DNA from: Coemansia sp. RSA 1804
Lineage: Eukaryota > Kickxellomycota > Kickxellomycetes > Kickxellales > Kickxellaceae
Length of the DNA stretch: 17,332 bases
Direction: 5' to 3'
Assembly (NCBI GenBank): GCA_027578815.1
Contig: JANBTH010000442.1
Span: 1-17,332, forward strand
The notes beneath the pieces are model-generated. The model worked only from the letters and a program-made list of their open reading frames with translations. It did no database searches and was not told where the DNA came from. The translations under genes were made by a program, and so were the position numbers. Position 1 is the stretch's first letter. Each line of letters opens with the position of its first letter. Below, piece after piece: positions 16,185 through 17,332 of the stretch.

Positions 16185-16483
16185 AGGGGTTACCACAGTT
16201 TTTCAATAACGTTAAACTAGCTAGAATCAACAAAATAGAGCAGGCATGGCACTTCAGCAAGGCTGACATATCAGTATGAGGCAAACCATAGCCCAATTAC
16301 AAAGTCATCATTGTTTATGAGTATCCAAGTGGTTCTTGGCTTTACAATTTCAAGAATGTTGACAATGAAATAACAGCATTAGCTTGATTGGACTGTCTGA
16401 TATATGGCAATACCAATCCCAAAAACTTTAAAATTCCTCACTGCCCGAAAACCACATTAGCAACTCTAGATTAAGTGCATAGG
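16185..16483. other. Centre of the inverted-repeat element
   Basis: The 299-bp spacer has no intact ORF. A plus-strand frame from 16292 to 16474 is open apart from one TGA at 16385-16387. It reads protein-like, with NYKVIIVYEYPSGSWLYNF at its start and NTNPKNFKIPHCPKTT later. I cannot assign it to a family. It could be a decayed passenger gene. Confidence 0.3.
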
Positions 16484-16714
16484 TGTTATGATGACATAGG
16501 AGATGTTAACATTTGATCGGAATGCTAACATTCGATGCAAAAGTAAACATCTCTGGTCATCACAAGTAGCATTTGCATATTAGGATTTGATCTATAGTAG
16601 TGTCCTCTTTTAATAGTGGATGATCGGTGGCTATAAAAGCACCGATATTCACTATTAGGAAGGAGGATGTTTCTAGAGGTAGTCTTAAAAGGAATTTATT
16701 AAAAGTCTATGATA
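16484..16714 (-). repeat. Right arm of the long inverted repeat
   Basis: Reverse complement of the left arm. Its nested palindrome at 16611-16657 is perfect: TAATAGTG (16611-16618), ATCGGTG (16623-16629), CACCGAT (16640-16646), CACTATTA (16650-16657). The loop carries CTATAAAAG (16631-16639), a TATA-like motif pointing outward; the left arm has the same motif pointing outward on the other strand. Confidence 0.85.
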
Positions 16715-16717
16715 CCC

Positions 16718-17110
16718 CTAGTTAATGATCTTGACCTGGGAATTCTTAATAGCAATGTTTCCTAATGAAATGTCACGGTGAAGAATGTCAACAAAGTAAA
16801 CATTTGCAATGCAAGCTAAATGCTGTCTAATTGCATTGCAAACAATGTCTTCAAACTCTTCTGGGTTGCCATACTTTATAATGCATTTTTGAGCAAACAT
16901 TTCAATGGTGTCTCCACAGTGCTCGATTATTATGAATTCAAGCTGAAATCAAAACCATTGAGCAAGCGTGGCACTTGTGTAGATATCCAGTATCAGATTC
17001 CAGAAGGCATTTACCAGTAGCTTATACCAGATGTTTATAGAAGCATTGTAGCTGAGCACTGCATTTTTGTTATCGATAACATGCAAGCATCTTGGATATT
17101 TTTTGTTACT
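16718..17110 (-). pseudogene. Degraded protein-kinase-like gene fragment
   Basis: The minus-strand frame from 17110 to 16718 is open for about 130 codons except for one TGA at 16951-16949. It shows a kinase hinge-like segment (FQLEFIIIEHCGDTIEMF), a helical stretch (NPEEFEDIVCNAIRQHLACI) and the catalytic loop LHRDISLGNIAIKNSQVKII with HRD and the metal-binding Asn. The frame then reads N and TAG where a kinase would have the DFG-type Asp-aromatic, and next GGG. An alternative frame at 16977-16945 reads QVPRLLNGFDF, so a frameshift may also be present. Fungal-expanded families such as FunK1 have HRDIS..N loops; which family this is cannot be decided here. The C-lobe is missing: the inverted-repeat arm starts 3 bp away. 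It is broken at both ends and not functional. Confidence 0.6.
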
Positions 17111-17332
17111 TTAAATAAATACTCTAGATACTTTTTCTGTATGAAAACTATTAAAATCTTAGAATGTTCATATTTGTGAATGTTAGCTTTTCCCTGCTCT
17201 AGAAACATTAGCAAATATGTGTACATGTTGCTTTTTTGTATTCCACATTACTACTACCCACATTAACCAAATTAATTTCTGATCTTTATTTGCTAAACTA
17301 AAAAGGAAAACGTTTCAAAACACTACTACATG
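17111..17332. other. AT-rich right edge without a recognised gene
   Basis: The region is AT-rich. A 63-codon minus-strand ATG frame (17226-17035) overlaps the kinase relic in another frame and reads as Lys/Leu/Ile-rich protein without recognised motifs. It could be decayed N-terminal sequence of the kinase gene or chance. Confidence 0.3.

Larger units (their letters stand above)
15942..16714. mobile_element. Non-autonomous element with long terminal inverted repeats
   Basis: The left arm (15942-16184, 243 bp) and right arm (16484-16714, 231 bp) are reverse complements with 11 mismatches over 231 aligned bases (about 95%) and one 12-bp gap by hand alignment. The 299-bp centre shows no intact transposase. 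The outer ends are TATCGTAGAC on the left and its near complement GTCTATGATA on the right. If the outermost TA at each end is a target duplication, the element would fit a TA-inserting (Tc1/mariner-like) family. That is a guess, and no longer target duplication is visible. An inverted duplication of a local gene fragment is the alternative, since both flanks carry kinase-like sequence. Confidence 0.75.

Noticed and set aside
1..17332. tRNA, rRNA genes or CRISPR arrays
   Set aside because: I found no T-loop/acceptor pattern, no conserved rRNA blocks and no regularly spaced direct repeats with unique spacers.

Overview
The window looks like a piece of a compact fungal nuclear genome. Seven complete protein genes and one partial one are each readable as a single uninterrupted frame, with GC-richer coding DNA separated by AT-rich gaps of 0.1 to 1 kb. 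There are no Shine-Dalgarno sites or operons. Gene content (a fungal-type cytochrome oxidase subunit VIIa, MON1, an SLC33-type acetyl-CoA transporter, AKR13-like reductases, a TesB/ACOT8-type thioesterase, a GLTSCR1/BICRA-domain protein) is eukaryotic and best fits a fungus. An early-diverging lineage such as Kickxellomycotina is my guess, not something the sequence proves.

Layout: 1-164 (-) is the 5' part of COX9, cut by the window edge. 980-2302 (+) is MON1, a subunit of the Rab7 exchange factor, convergent with 2424-4163 (-), an acetyl-CoA transporter. 4562-5563 and 6531-7532 (both -) are tandem aldo/keto reductase paralogues of equal length, about 75% identical. 8169-10688 (-) encodes an unusual secreted protein of 839 residues with about 13 HTVYESVE-like repeats, about 50 cysteines, His-rich, Asp/His/Lys-rich and metallothionein-like blocks. 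11754-13643 (-) encodes a disordered protein with a C-terminal GLTSCR1/BICRA domain, as in a SWI/SNF subclass. It is divergent from 14637-15593 (+), an acyl-CoA thioesterase with a peroxisomal-type C-terminus.

From about 15600 onward the DNA changes character: AT-rich, without intact genes. It holds a 773-bp element with long (231 to 243 bp), 95%-identical inverted repeats. Its right end lies 3 bp from the broken end of a degraded protein-kinase gene, at the position of the kinase DFG motif.

The genes form no single pathway. The two most unusual items are the HTVYESVE-repeat, metal-ligand-rich secreted protein and the inverted-repeat element joined to the kinase relic. Several predicted starts matter: MON1, the acetyl-CoA transporter and the second reductase have longer frames upstream that contain no ATG, so the first ATG is used here.
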